Below, piece after piece: positions 42,798-51,649 of a DNA stretch of 64,000 bases; position 1 is the first letter of the stretch; each line of letters opens with the position of its first letter. A program made the translations under genes and the position numbers. The notes beneath the pieces were generated by a model that searched no databases, was not told the origin of the DNA, and worked only from the letters and a program-made list of their open reading frames with translations. The stretch covers positions 2,914,001 through 2,978,000 of the forward strand of contig NZ_CP126241.1 in the NCBI RefSeq assembly GCF_030142075.1, written 5' to 3'. Origin of the DNA: Arthrobacter sp. zg-Y20 (GTDB lineage Bacteria > Actinomycetota > Actinomycetes > Actinomycetales > Micrococcaceae).

Positions 42798-43427
42798 TTA
42801 CGCAGCCAGCGCGTCGCTGATCAGGGCCTTCAGGGTGCCCTTTTCAGCGAGTCCGAGGATGCGGGCTGCCACGCGGCCCTGCCGGTCCAGCACCAGGGTG
42901 GTGGGCACGGCCTGCGGCGGGACATAGCTGGTCATGGCCAGCAGCACGCCGCCGTCCTTGTCCATGAAGCTCGGGTAGGGAATGTTGAAGTTCCGTTCGA
43001 AGGCCTCGGCCGTGGCCGCCTCGTCCCGGATGTTCACGCCGTAGAAACGCGCACCCTCGGGCTCAAAGGTATTGTGCAGCTCAACCAGGTCCGGGGCTTC
43101 CTTCCGGCACGGGGCGCAGGCCGCGTACCAGAAGTTGAGGACCACGACGTCGCCGGCCCAGTCAGCGGAATTCACTTCGGTGCCGTCAAAAAGTGTGGCA
43201 CTGAACTCCACGGCATCACCGCGGTCGCCGGGGGCGTACTCGGTGACTGAGCCGTCTCCGGCAATGTAGTTCTTGTTGTCTCCGGCGTTGGCCTGCTCGG
43301 CCAGGGGGTCATCCGTGGAGCAGCCGGCGACGGCAGCGGCAAAGGGGACGCTGAGGGCTAGTCCGGCGCCGAGGCGCAGGAACGAGCGGCGGCCTAGGTC
43401 CCCCGCAGGGCTCTGACGGTTCTTCAA
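42798..43427 (-). CDS. TlpA/ResA-like thioredoxin, probable Tat lipoprotein
   Basis: Extracytoplasmic thioredoxin-fold protein of 209 residues that should keep apocytochrome cysteines reduced with electrons from CcdA. I take the TTG at 43427 as start because GGAAA precedes it and the signal sequence begins here; no in-frame ATG precedes the domain. The signal has a twin-arginine-like GRRSFLRLG (residues 12-20) and a lipobox AVAGC with Cys36. The active site is CAPC (Cys104/Cys107) in VVLNFWYAACAPCRKEAPDLVEL. Normal TlpA length. In the operon with ccdA-resB-ccsB; a histidine phosphatase gene lies just upstream, as in mycobacteria. Confidence 0.88.
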   Translation of the reverse strand: MKNRQSPAGDLGRRSFLRLGAGLALSVPFAAAVAGCSTDDPLAEQANAGDNKNYIAGDGSVTEYAPGDRGDAVEFSATLFDGTEVNSADWAGDVVVLNFWYAACAPCRKEAPDLVELHNTFEPEGARFYGVNIRDEAATAEAFERNFNIPYPSFMDKDGGVLLAMTSYVPPQAVPTTLVLDRQGRVAARILGLAEKGTLKALISDALAA

Positions 43428-43486
43428 GGATTTCCAGCTTTCATCGCGGCACGGAGAAGCCACTTCTACAACGCGTAGTAATTCTA

Positions 43487-44149
43487 TTATGCGCCGGGCA
43501 CGTTTGCAGCACCGGGCAGCAGGTCGGCACTGGGCTCGGCGTACCGCACACCCGTCAGGACCGCGCCGTCGAAGTCCAGGGTGGTGACGGAAGTGAGAGT
43601 ACATTCACGCTGGCGCGGGTCATGCCAGAGCTTCTTGCCTTCCGCAGCGAGGCGGGTCACCCAGATGGGCAGCTGGTGGCTGACCAGGATCGCCTCCGCG
43701 TTGTCCCCGCCCACTTCCACCGCACGCATCCGCGCGTCGTCGACGGCGGCCATCACGCGCGCCACCTGCTTGGCATACGGTTCGCCCCAGGACGGACGCA
43801 TGGGATTGCGCAGCAGCGGCCAATAGCGGGGGTTGCGCAGCTTGCTCTGGATGCGCGACATTCCCTCGAAGCGGTTTTCGGCTTCAAGGATCCGCTCTTC
43901 CGTGACGATCTCCAGTCCAAGGGCGGCCGCAATCGGGGCAGCGGTTTCCTGGGCACGGGTCAGCGGGGAAGCAACCAGGTGGACCAGGTTGGCCCCTTGG
44001 CTGCGCTGGTCGCTGAAGTGTTCCGCCACACGGTCCGCCATCCGGCGGCCCAGATCGGACAAGTGGAACTCCGGCAAGCGCCCGTAGAGAACCTTGTCCG
44101 GATTAAAGACTTCACCGTGGCGTACGAGATGTATGGATGAGCGGGACAT
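43487..44149 (-). CDS. Histidine phosphatase family protein beside ccs genes
   Basis: A 220-residue phosphoglycerate-mutase-like protein with catalytic His11 in IHLVRHGEVFNP, then VASPLTRAQETAAPIA, NRFEGMSRIQ and the second His in AILVSHQLPIWVTRL. Orthologues precede the TlpA-CcdA-ResB-CcsB genes throughout actinobacteria (Rv0525 in M. tuberculosis), but a biochemical link to cytochrome maturation is not known. It is the first gene of this minus-strand cluster. Confidence 0.88.
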   Translation of the reverse strand: MSRSSIHLVRHGEVFNPDKVLYGRLPEFHLSDLGRRMADRVAEHFSDQRSQGANLVHLVASPLTRAQETAAPIAAALGLEIVTEERILEAENRFEGMSRIQSKLRNPRYWPLLRNPMRPSWGEPYAKQVARVMAAVDDARMRAVEVGGDNAEAILVSHQLPIWVTRLAAEGKKLWHDPRQRECTLTSVTTLDFDGAVLTGVRYAEPSADLLPGAANVPGA

Positions 44150-44213
44150 GTGTCCCAGTTTCGCAGAGTTGGAGCCAGCCGCTAAATTATCGGAGATCAG
44201 GAACCCAATTAAC

Positions 44214-44225
44214 TTGAACGTTTAA
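44214..44225. promoter_or_regulatory. Possible MarR-like palindrome before yceI
   Basis: TTGAACGTTTAA is a 12-bp near-palindrome (TTxAACGTTxAA) about 83 nt before the YceI gene, in the only AT-rich part of the intergenic region. YceI genes are often adjacent to MarR regulators that bind such AT-rich palindromes; no MarR gene is next to it here, so the assignment is weak. Confidence 0.35.
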
Positions 44226-44307
44226 CCAAACCGTGCAACACTAAATGCAAATGCATGAAGATGCTCCGGGAGCCCTCCCGCGGCACTGTCACAGAAGGAG
44301 TTCTCCC

Positions 44308-44847
44308 ATGATCCCCAGCGGCCTCACCACCGGAACCTGGAACTTTGATGCTTCACACAGCGAAGTCGGCTTCACCGTCCGCCACGCGGGCATCAGCAAG
44401 GTCCGCGGAAACTTCGACAAGGTGGACGCTACCCTGACCATCGGCGAGACCCTGGCGGACACCGCCGTAACCGCCGTCATCGCAGCGGATTCCTTCAACT
44501 CCAATGACGCCAACCGCGACGGCCACGTCAAGAGCGCCGACTTCTTCGATGCCGAGCAGTTCCCGGAACTGACCTTCGCCGCCACCGGCATCGAGGGTTC
44601 CGGGTCCGATTACAAGGTCACCGGCGACCTCACCATCAAGGGCATCACCCGCACCGTGGTCCTGGACACCGAATTCAACGGCGTTGCAGTGGATCCCTTC
44701 GGCGCCACCCGCTCCGGCTTCTCCGCCAGCACCGTGATCAGCCGCAAGGACTTCGGCCTGACCTGGAACGCCGCCCTGGAAACCGGCGGCGTGCTGGTGG
44801 GAGACAAGGTCACCATCAACGTGGACGCTGCCTTCATCGCAGCGTAA
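44308..44847 (+). CDS. YceI-family protein
   Basis: Lipocalin-like YceI protein of 179 residues that may bind isoprenoid or quinone-like lipids. The N-terminal GTWNFDASHSEVGFTVRHAGISKVRGNFDKVDATL, central DANRDGHVKSADFFDAEQFPELTF and C-terminal RSGFSASTVISRKDFGLTWNAALETGGVLVGDKVTI are classical. No signal peptide, so it is cytosolic, unlike the E. coli protein. An AGAAGGAG lies 8 nt before the ATG. A good terminator follows. Confidence 0.93.
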   Translation: MIPSGLTTGTWNFDASHSEVGFTVRHAGISKVRGNFDKVDATLTIGETLADTAVTAVIAADSFNSNDANRDGHVKSADFFDAEQFPELTFAATGIEGSGSDYKVTGDLTIKGITRTVVLDTEFNGVAVDPFGATRSGFSASTVISRKDFGLTWNAALETGGVLVGDKVTINVDAAFIAA

Positions 44848-44894
44848 CCGCCCGGCACCACCGCGTTAGCCATACGGCGCAGGGCAATACCGCC

Positions 44895-44933
44895 AGGCAG
44901 CCCCGGACCACGTCGGTCCGGGGCTGCCTTTTT
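44895..44933 (+). terminator. Rho-independent terminator after yceI
   Basis: A 15-bp perfect stem AGGCAGCCCCGGACC / GGTCCGGGGCTGCCT, a 5-nt loop and a run of five T. A textbook intrinsic terminator 48 nt past the stop. Confidence 0.9.
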
Positions 44934-44943
44934 GCTGTCTGGT

Positions 44944-45012
44944 TGCTGTTTAGCGCCTGACTGCTGTTTAGCGCCCGGTGCCGTTTAGTACCCGGTGCCG
45001 TTTACCTGCCGG
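44944..45012. repeat. Four 17-18 nt tandem repeats
   Basis: Units starting at 44944, 44962, 44979 and 44996 follow TGCYGTTTAGYRCCCGG. Non-coding, between the yceI terminator and the membrane protein at 45156. Confidence 0.75.
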
Positions 45013-45155
45013 CGACCATCGGGCTTTCAGCGACCCCTGACCCCGCAGCCGCTGCCGCGATAGGCTGGAGGCTCGGCTGGGGGGCGCCCCGGCCGCCCCT
45101 GCCGGAGCAACAAACCGCCCAGCCGCCTAAGACTCCAACCAGTTAGCAGGCGGAC

Positions 45156-45830
45156 ATGACTACACCTGAGAACGCTCCCGAGCCAGGTCGCGAAAACAAC
45201 CCTCCACCCGCCGGTGCCCCCGGCACTCCGAACCCTTACGGATCCCCGCAGCCGGGAGGCGGCACGCGCCCCGAGCCCCAGTACGGCCAGTACGCCTCCG
45301 GGCCGTACGGATACCAGGCGGCACAGCCCTCCGGGTACGCCTATCCCGGCGGCGGTATGGGTAAACGTGCTCCCAAGGGACCGGCTCCGCGGGAAGTGGT
45401 GATCGGATCCTGGCTCATCCTCGCTGCCGGCGTCCTGAGCCTGATCAACAACATCATTACTTCCTTCAGCCTGCCCTCGCTGCTCACGCCCGAAGAGCAG
45501 CAGACACTCACAGACTCGGGCATGACTCCCACCAGCGTGAATTCCTTCCTGGTGAGTTTTGGCATTGTGGTCGCCCTGATCGGTTTCGGCTTCTACATCC
45601 TGATAGCCGTCTTTGTCCGGAGGGGGAAAAACTGGGCCCGGATCCTGGGGACCGTGTTCGCTGCCTTCGCCCTGATCGGCATTATCACCATGGCCGCCAC
45701 GTACTTCACCTCACCGCTGGGGCTGCTCTCACTGCTCTCCAGCCTGCTGGGCATTGCGGGCATTGTGATGCTCTATCTCGCCCCTTCCAACCCTTATTTC
45801 CGCACCACACCCCTGTACCCGCCGTATTGA
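45156..45830 (+). CDS. Proline-rich membrane protein, unknown
   Basis: A 224-residue protein whose first 75 residues are a Pro/Gly/Tyr-rich cytosolic domain (PQPGGGTRPEPQYGQYASGPYGYQ). Four membrane segments follow at about residues 82-103, 130-154, 163-182 and 185-205. The layout is common in actinobacterial DUF4190/DUF-like small membrane proteins, but no named family is certain. Transcribed alone, with a terminator 52 nt downstream. Confidence 0.75.
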   Translation: MTTPENAPEPGRENNPPPAGAPGTPNPYGSPQPGGGTRPEPQYGQYASGPYGYQAAQPSGYAYPGGGMGKRAPKGPAPREVVIGSWLILAAGVLSLINNIITSFSLPSLLTPEEQQTLTDSGMTPTSVNSFLVSFGIVVALIGFGFYILIAVFVRRGKNWARILGTVFAAFALIGIITMAATYFTSPLGLLSLLSSLLGIAGIVMLYLAPSNPYFRTTPLYPPY

Positions 45831-45881
45831 CCCGGCGAGTCCAGGAAGGGCCCCCGGAAGTCCCCGGACTGCAATATGGAT

Positions 45882-45909
45882 AGTCCCGCCGGTTTGCGGC
45901 GGGACTTTT
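45882..45909 (+). terminator. Rho-independent terminator
   Basis: A 9-bp stem AGTCCCGCC / GGCGGGACT with a 7-nt loop and a TTTT tail, 52 nt after the membrane protein gene. Confidence 0.8.
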
Positions 45910-46045
45910 CCCTTCCCGCAGCGGGTTCAGTGCAGGGGTGGTCACACGGCTTCAGTGCCCGCGTAGCGTTAGGTATTCTCCCGGAAGCGCGGCGCTGCCC
46001 GCAGTCGCCTCCGGAGACGCCGTTTCCGCCGCGAAGGGGATCACC

Positions 46046-47545
46046 ATGGCCTCACTTCTTCCTAACCGCCGACGCCAAAACCATCAGGGGCAACTGACAG
46101 AACCGGTGAATGATTTCACCTTCCCGGCTCCCCCGCCGCATCCGCCGTCGCAGAATCTGCCGAAGGGTATGGATAACAGCAATGCCCTGGACAGCAACGC
46201 TCTGGACAGCGCTGCCGCAGCCGGAGGCCCCTCACGGAACGAGGAAGAAGTATTGGCCTTGTGGTTCCGGAAAGGAGTCCTGGGACTTACTGCTTGGCTG
46301 GCCGCCGGGGCCAGGGGGGTGGGCCGGTGGCTCCTCGCCGGAGCACGGGGACTCCAGGCGTGGCTCCGCATCGGGTTGCACATAGCGGCGCTTCGGCTGC
46401 GCGCAGGTGCCGAGCGGGCCCAAGCAGGCGCCCGCACCGGAGCACACCGAGTACAGACAGGCGCCCAAACTACCTCACGCCACATTCACGCCGGGGCACA
46501 CGCAGCATCCCTGCGCATCCAAGCCGGCGCCCACGCCACCACCAACACAGCCCGCGCCGGAGCACACCGAGTCCAATCCGGTGCCCAAACCACCTCACGC
46601 CACATCCACGCCGGCGCACACGCAGCATCCCTGCGCATCCAAGCCGGCGCCCACGCCACCACCCGCACCGCCCGCGCCGGAGCACACCGAGTCCAATCCG
46701 GCGCCCAAACTACCTCACGCCACATCCACGCCGGCGCACACGCAGCATCCCTGCGCATCCAAGCCGGCGCCCACGCCACCACCCGCACAGCCCGCGCCGG
46801 AGCACACCGAGTCCAGGTCAGCGCCCAAACCACCTCGCGCCACATCCACGCCGGCGCACACGCAGCATCCCTGCGCATCCAAGCCGGCGCCCACGCCACC
46901 ACCAACACAGCCCGCGCCGGCGCCCACCAGGTCCAGACCGGTGCCCGGACCGCTGCTGCTCAGACGCGGGCCGCGGCCCGGTGGATGCGAAAAAAGCTCC
47001 CCTCTGCCACGGGCAACCCGGCGCCCTTCATCGCAATTTCCTGTACTTGTGTTGCCGGTGCCGGCGCGCTCAACCTCGGTGACACCTTCTCAGCGGTTTC
47101 CCGCCTTCCCGTGCCGGAGTCCCTGCCGGGGGTGCTGTCCATCCTCGAACGGTTCGGCGTCAACGGTTCGCAGTACGTCAGGGCCGTGGCGATCGTGGAA
47201 GTGGCCTACGCCCTGGTGTTCTTCGGCGTCGCGCTCCTGCTTGCCGTCTGCATTTGGGAAAAACGCCGCTGGGCCCAGGTGACGGCGGCCGTACTGGCAG
47301 TCGCAGCTCTGGCGTACGCCATCCCGGCGGGCACAGGCGTTCAGACGGCCGCCGCAGCAGCCGCCGCCCTGGGGGCTGGCTTGACCTTCACCAAGGGCGC
47401 GGCTCCATGGTTCCGTTCCCCGCGCCGCAGCGCCGCACAGGTCGACGCGCAGCAGGACTACACCGCAGGTCACGGAATGGATAACCCGGAGCCCGGCGTC
47501 GTATCTCCGGGCCGGACAGAGCCGGCCCGCCCGGACGCTGTTTAG
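46046..47545 (+). CDS. Repeat-rich membrane protein with 40-residue (11-mer based) repeats
   Basis: A 499-residue protein starting at 46046 (AAGGGG 7 nt upstream). Layout: Pro-rich polar N-terminus (1-65), an amphipathic stretch (LALWFRKGVLGLTAWLAAGARGVGRWLLAGARGLQAWL, about 74-112), four near-identical 40-residue repeats and a partial fifth (about 132-300), then three to four membrane helices (about 331-350, 375-410 and 415-440) and a polar tail. Each 40-residue unit parses as 11+11+11+7 residues, ending in AGA/TGA: for instance QTTSRHIHAGA, HAASLRIQAGA, HATTNTARAGA. Eleven-residue periodicity is known from amphipathic, membrane- or stress-related helices such as group 3 LEA proteins. I do not recognise a family. 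Convergent with rex, sharing stop bases. Confidence 0.75.
   Translation: MASLLPNRRRQNHQGQLTEPVNDFTFPAPPPHPPSQNLPKGMDNSNALDSNALDSAAAAGGPSRNEEEVLALWFRKGVLGLTAWLAAGARGVGRWLLAGARGLQAWLRIGLHIAALRLRAGAERAQAGARTGAHRVQTGAQTTSRHIHAGAHAASLRIQAGAHATTNTARAGAHRVQSGAQTTSRHIHAGAHAASLRIQAGAHATTRTARAGAHRVQSGAQTTSRHIHAGAHAASLRIQAGAHATTRTARAGAHRVQVSAQTTSRHIHAGAHAASLRIQAGAHATTNTARAGAHQVQTGARTAAAQTRAAARWMRKKLPSATGNPAPFIAISCTCVAGAGALNLGDTFSAVSRLPVPESLPGVLSILERFGVNGSQYVRAVAIVEVAYALVFFGVALLLAVCIWEKRRWAQVTAAVLAVAALAYAIPAGTGVQTAAAAAAALGAGLTFTKGAAPWFRSPRRSAAQVDAQQDYTAGHGMDNPEPGVVSPGRTEPARPDAV
46441..46950 (+). repeat. Four 120-bp tandem repeats plus a partial fifth
   Basis: Period is exactly 120 bp: 46441-46560, 46561-46680, 46681-46800, 46801-46920 and a fading copy to about 46950. 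Copies differ at only a few positions, so duplication is recent or kept uniform by recombination. All six reading frames are largely free of stops across the array because of the low-A/T codon set. Confidence 0.97.
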
Positions 47546-48309
47546 CGTGCCAGACGGGCCCGCGCGTCGGATGCGATCTCCGATACCTGGGCCCGCTGGG
47601 CGTGGTAGGCCAGGATCTGCAGTTCCGTAGCCATATCCACCTTGCGGATCTGGACGTTCGGCGGTGCCTGCAGCACCACCGGCGCGAAGCTGAGGATGCT
47701 GGTGATGCCGGACGCCACCAGCCGGTCGCACAGTTCCTGGGCGACGTCGGCCGGGACGGAGAGCACCGCCATGTTCGCCCGCGTTTTCACCAGCACGGTT
47801 TCGAGCGACTGGATGGGGCTGATCTTCAACCAGCCGACCTCCTGGCCGATTACCATCTGGTCCGCATCGAAAAGGGCCACCACTTCGAAGCCGCGGCTGC
47901 CGAAACCGGGATAGCCGGCCAGTGCACGCCCCAGGTTGCCTGCACCCACTATCGCCACCCGCCAGTTCAGCGTCAGTCCCAAGGCCGCAGAGATCTGCCC
48001 GCTCAGGTACGGCACGTCGTATCCCACCCCCCGGGTCCCATAGGAGCCCAGGTAGGAGAGGTCCTTGCGCAGCTTCGGGGAGTTCACTCCCGCTGCCTCA
48101 GCCAGCTCCTCGGAGGACACCCGCTCTATGCCGTCAGCGAGCATCACGGACAAGGCACGCAGATAAATGGTCAGGCGGGCCAGCGACGCCGGAGGGATAT
48201 GCCGCTGGGTTCCGGGCCTGGCGGCCGGCGGGGCCTGGTCGCTGTTTGCGGTTTCCCGTTCCATAGCGGTCTGCTCCTCGGCTGAGCGGGCTTCTTCCGG
48301 CATCATCAT
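47542..48309 (-). CDS. rex: Redox-sensing repressor Rex
   Basis: NADH/NAD+-sensing repressor of 255 residues. The N-terminal winged helix reads LYLRALSVMLADGIERVSSEELAEAAGVNSPKLRKDLSYLGSYGTRGVGYDV-like (here TIYLRALS), followed by the Rossmann nucleotide-binding part with VAIVGAGNLGRAL. The first 35 residues are a polar extension. It overlaps the glutaredoxin gene at the ATGATGATG start, so the two are coupled. Rex would be expected to control respiratory genes such as those in this window, but I found no clear Rex site (TGTGAA-N-TTCACA type) upstream of them. Confidence 0.95.
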   Translation of the reverse strand: MMMPEEARSAEEQTAMERETANSDQAPPAARPGTQRHIPPASLARLTIYLRALSVMLADGIERVSSEELAEAAGVNSPKLRKDLSYLGSYGTRGVGYDVPYLSGQISAALGLTLNWRVAIVGAGNLGRALAGYPGFGSRGFEVVALFDADQMVIGQEVGWLKISPIQSLETVLVKTRANMAVLSVPADVAQELCDRLVASGITSILSFAPVVLQAPPNVQIRKVDMATELQILAYHAQRAQVSEIASDARARLAR

Positions 48310-48557
48310 GCCCCCAGCAGCCGTCTGAGGCGCGTTTCATCGATGGTCCAAAAATCCCTTTGCACACCGTCGATGAACAGCACCGGTATCTCCTCGCCGA
48401 AACGGGCCGCGAGTTCGGGGGCTTCCTCGGCATTTTGCTCCTGCCATGGCACGCCCAGTTCCCCGCCCACGCGCTTGAGCACTAACCGGGCCTCTTCACA
48501 CAGGTGGCAGCCCGGTCGGGTCAGGAGGACAACTTCGGGTCCGGCGGATTCGCTCAT
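48306..48557 (-). CDS. Glutaredoxin-family protein
   Basis: A small thioredoxin-fold protein of 83 residues with the active site CHLC (Cys17, Cys20) in VVLLTRPGCHLCEEARLVLKRV and the cis-Pro segment EIPVLFIDG. This DUF836-like glutaredoxin is found directly upstream of rex in actinobacteria (Rv0508 in M. tuberculosis). Overlaps rex by 4 nt. Divergent from the HAD phosphatase gene. Confidence 0.9.
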   Translation of the reverse strand: MSESAGPEVVLLTRPGCHLCEEARLVLKRVGGELGVPWQEQNAEEAPELAARFGEEIPVLFIDGVQRDFWTIDETRLRRLLGA

Positions 48558-48623
48558 AGTTCCAAAATAGCGCCAAACCTCGCGATTTCCGCGCCCGGGC
48601 CTGGATTTGCGTAGACTCGGAAT

Positions 48624-49436
48624 ATGCCCCGATCCACCGCAGTCCGAGCCAGCGGGACCACGTCTGCAGCGGGCAAGCCGGGCGAGGCGGCCTTCTTCGA
48701 TGTGGACAACACGCTGATGCGCGGAGCCAGCCTGTTCCATGTGGGCCGCAAGTTGCACCAGCGGAAAGTCTTTACCCTGCGGGAAGCCGCCGGCTTTGCC
48801 GGCAAGCAGCTGCGTTTCATGCTCCAGGGCGAGAACCTCAAGGACGTCCACTCGGTCCGGGACGCGGCACTGGCCTTCGCCATCGGACTGTCGTCGGAAG
48901 ATGTCCGCACGCTTGGTGAAGAGGTCTACGACGAGATGATCGTCTCAAAAATATGGCCCGGCACCCGCGCCCTGACCCAGCAGCACATGAAGTCCGGCAG
49001 GCCGGTATGGCTGGTGACCGGAACCCCGGTGGAGGTCGCTTCGGTGATCGCGTCGCGGCTCAACCTCACGGGTGCCCTGGGCACGGTCAGCGAGGTCACC
49101 GACGGCCTCTATACCGGGCGGCTGGTGGGCGAGTTCCTCCACGGGCAGGCCAAGGCCGACGGCGTTTTGGCACTGGCGGAAAAGGAAGGCCTGGAGCTGG
49201 AAAACTGCTGGGCCTACAGCGACTCCTATAACGACGTTCCGTTGCTGAGCATGGTGGGTCATCCGGTAGCCATCAACCCGGACGCCCGGCTGCGCCGTCA
49301 CGCCCGCGAACGCAACTGGCCCGTTTATGACTTCCGCTCCGGCCGCAGGGCAGCAACCCTGGGCCTGAAGTCCGCAACCGTGGCCGGCGCCGCCTACGGC
49401 CTCTGGCGGGGCTTCACCCGGGTCCGCGGCCGCTGA
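48624..49436 (+). CDS. HAD-IB family phosphatase (SerB1-like)
   Basis: A haloacid dehalogenase hydrolase of 270 residues. Motif I is FFDVDNTLM (nucleophile Asp26, Asp28), motif II VWLVTGTP, motif III the lysine in HGQAKADGV and motif IV YSDSYNDVPLLSMVGHPVAINPDARLRRHA. The final 25 residues form a basic stretch with a possible hydrophobic helix (SATVAGAAYGLWRGF). Orthologues are annotated as SerB1 in mycobacteria; the true substrate, serine phosphate or a lipid phosphate, is uncertain. Confidence 0.9.
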   Translation: MPRSTAVRASGTTSAAGKPGEAAFFDVDNTLMRGASLFHVGRKLHQRKVFTLREAAGFAGKQLRFMLQGENLKDVHSVRDAALAFAIGLSSEDVRTLGEEVYDEMIVSKIWPGTRALTQQHMKSGRPVWLVTGTPVEVASVIASRLNLTGALGTVSEVTDGLYTGRLVGEFLHGQAKADGVLALAEKEGLELENCWAYSDSYNDVPLLSMVGHPVAINPDARLRRHARERNWPVYDFRSGRRAATLGLKSATVAGAAYGLWRGFTRVRGR

Positions 49437-49460
49437 GCCGAAACACGCCTTAAAAGCCGA

Positions 49461-49489
49461 AGCCCGCCGTCCCGGAAGACTGGCGGGCT
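49461..49489. terminator. Hairpin between convergent genes
   Basis: An 8-bp stem AGCCCGCC / GGCGGGCT with a 13-nt loop, between the HAD gene and the bS22 gene. No T-tract. Confidence 0.6.
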
Positions 49490-49546
49490 CTGCCACAGCG
49501 GACCGGCAAACTGCACGGGACGCTGACAGCGGTCGCGGAGAAGTGG

Positions 49547-49645
49547 TTACTTCTTATTGCGGCGCTGGTGGCGGGTCTTGCGAAGCAGCTTGCGGTGCTT
49601 CTTCTTGGCCATACGCTTGCGGCGCTTCTTGATTACTGAACCCAC
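49547..49645 (-). CDS. bS22: Small ribosomal protein bS22
   Basis: A 32-residue, very basic protein, GTG-started, reading [20 protein letters not shown] and then [12 protein letters not shown]. It matches the actinobacterial ribosomal protein bS22 (33 residues in mycobacteria, beginning [20 protein letters not shown]), which sits in the decoding-centre side of the 30S subunit. GAGGA lies 4 nt before the GTG. It is too short for the usual length cut-offs of ORF callers. It lies downstream of the excisionase-like gene, exactly as Rv0500B follows Rv0500A. Confidence 0.93.
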   Translation of the reverse strand: [32 protein letters not shown]

Positions 49646-49812
49646 AGAGTCCTCACAAACTAATTAGGAGTCACCGGTATCCATCCCCTGCGGCCCAGGG
49701 CCGCAGGGAGTGCACGCCGGTAGTTACTTGCGACGATTAAAACGTTCCTTAACAGGGTACAGCGTCGGCGCTGCGGTAATTGACAGCATGGAACCGCTGG
49801 CGTGCTGCTTCC

Positions 49813-50025
49813 TCACGCGGTGTCGGAACGCCGGTCAATGACGGCGTCTCGAAGCACCTTCTGCACGGCCGACTCCGGAACCCGGTAGGACCGGCCAAAG
49901 CGGACCGCCGGCAGCTCACCTGAGTGGACCAGCCGGTAGACCGTCATTTTGGAAACGCGCATGACATCGGCGACTTCCGACACCGTCAGAAACCGCACAT
50001 CCGAGAAGTTTCCCTCGTCTGCCAT
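49813..50025 (-). CDS. Excisionase-like helix-turn-helix protein
   Basis: A 70-residue protein consisting of a MerR-like/excisionase winged HTH: RFLTVSEVADVMRVSKMTVYRLVHSGELPAVRFGRSYRVPESAVQKVL. Despite the family name this is not a phage gene: the near-identical actinobacterial protein (Rv0500A in M. tuberculosis) is chromosomal and conserved with bS22. Regulatory target unknown. About 170 nt separate it from bS22 on the same strand. Confidence 0.9.
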   Translation of the reverse strand: MADEGNFSDVRFLTVSEVADVMRVSKMTVYRLVHSGELPAVRFGRSYRVPESAVQKVLRDAVIDRRSDTA

Positions 50026-50211
50026 TTATCCCTGTCCCTTTGCTCATTAGCTGCCGCTCCCGCAGCCCGGCATTGGAGAATACTGAGCTGAAAGACATCG
50101 CGTAATACGCCACGGCGACGTGAGTCCGGCCCCGTTTGTCCCTACTGTAGTGGCTGGAGTAACCATAGTGGAAGTTCTTTCCCTCCACGATGCCCGGCAG
50201 GAACGGAACAG

Positions 50212-51591
<1,380 letters not shown>

Positions 51592-51649
51592 CTAGTCCGG
51601 CGGGTGCCCTGACGCGATGCGCGCGTAACGAACGGGCCGCACGTCACCC

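Noticed and set aside
46441-46920. CRISPR-like look of regular repeats
   Set aside because: The 120-bp units are contiguous and in frame within one gene, with no unique spacers and no cas genes.
49813-50025. Excisionase as a sign of a prophage or integrative element
   Set aside because: No integrase, attachment repeats or phage genes around it; the gene is a conserved actinobacterial chromosomal HTH gene beside bS22.
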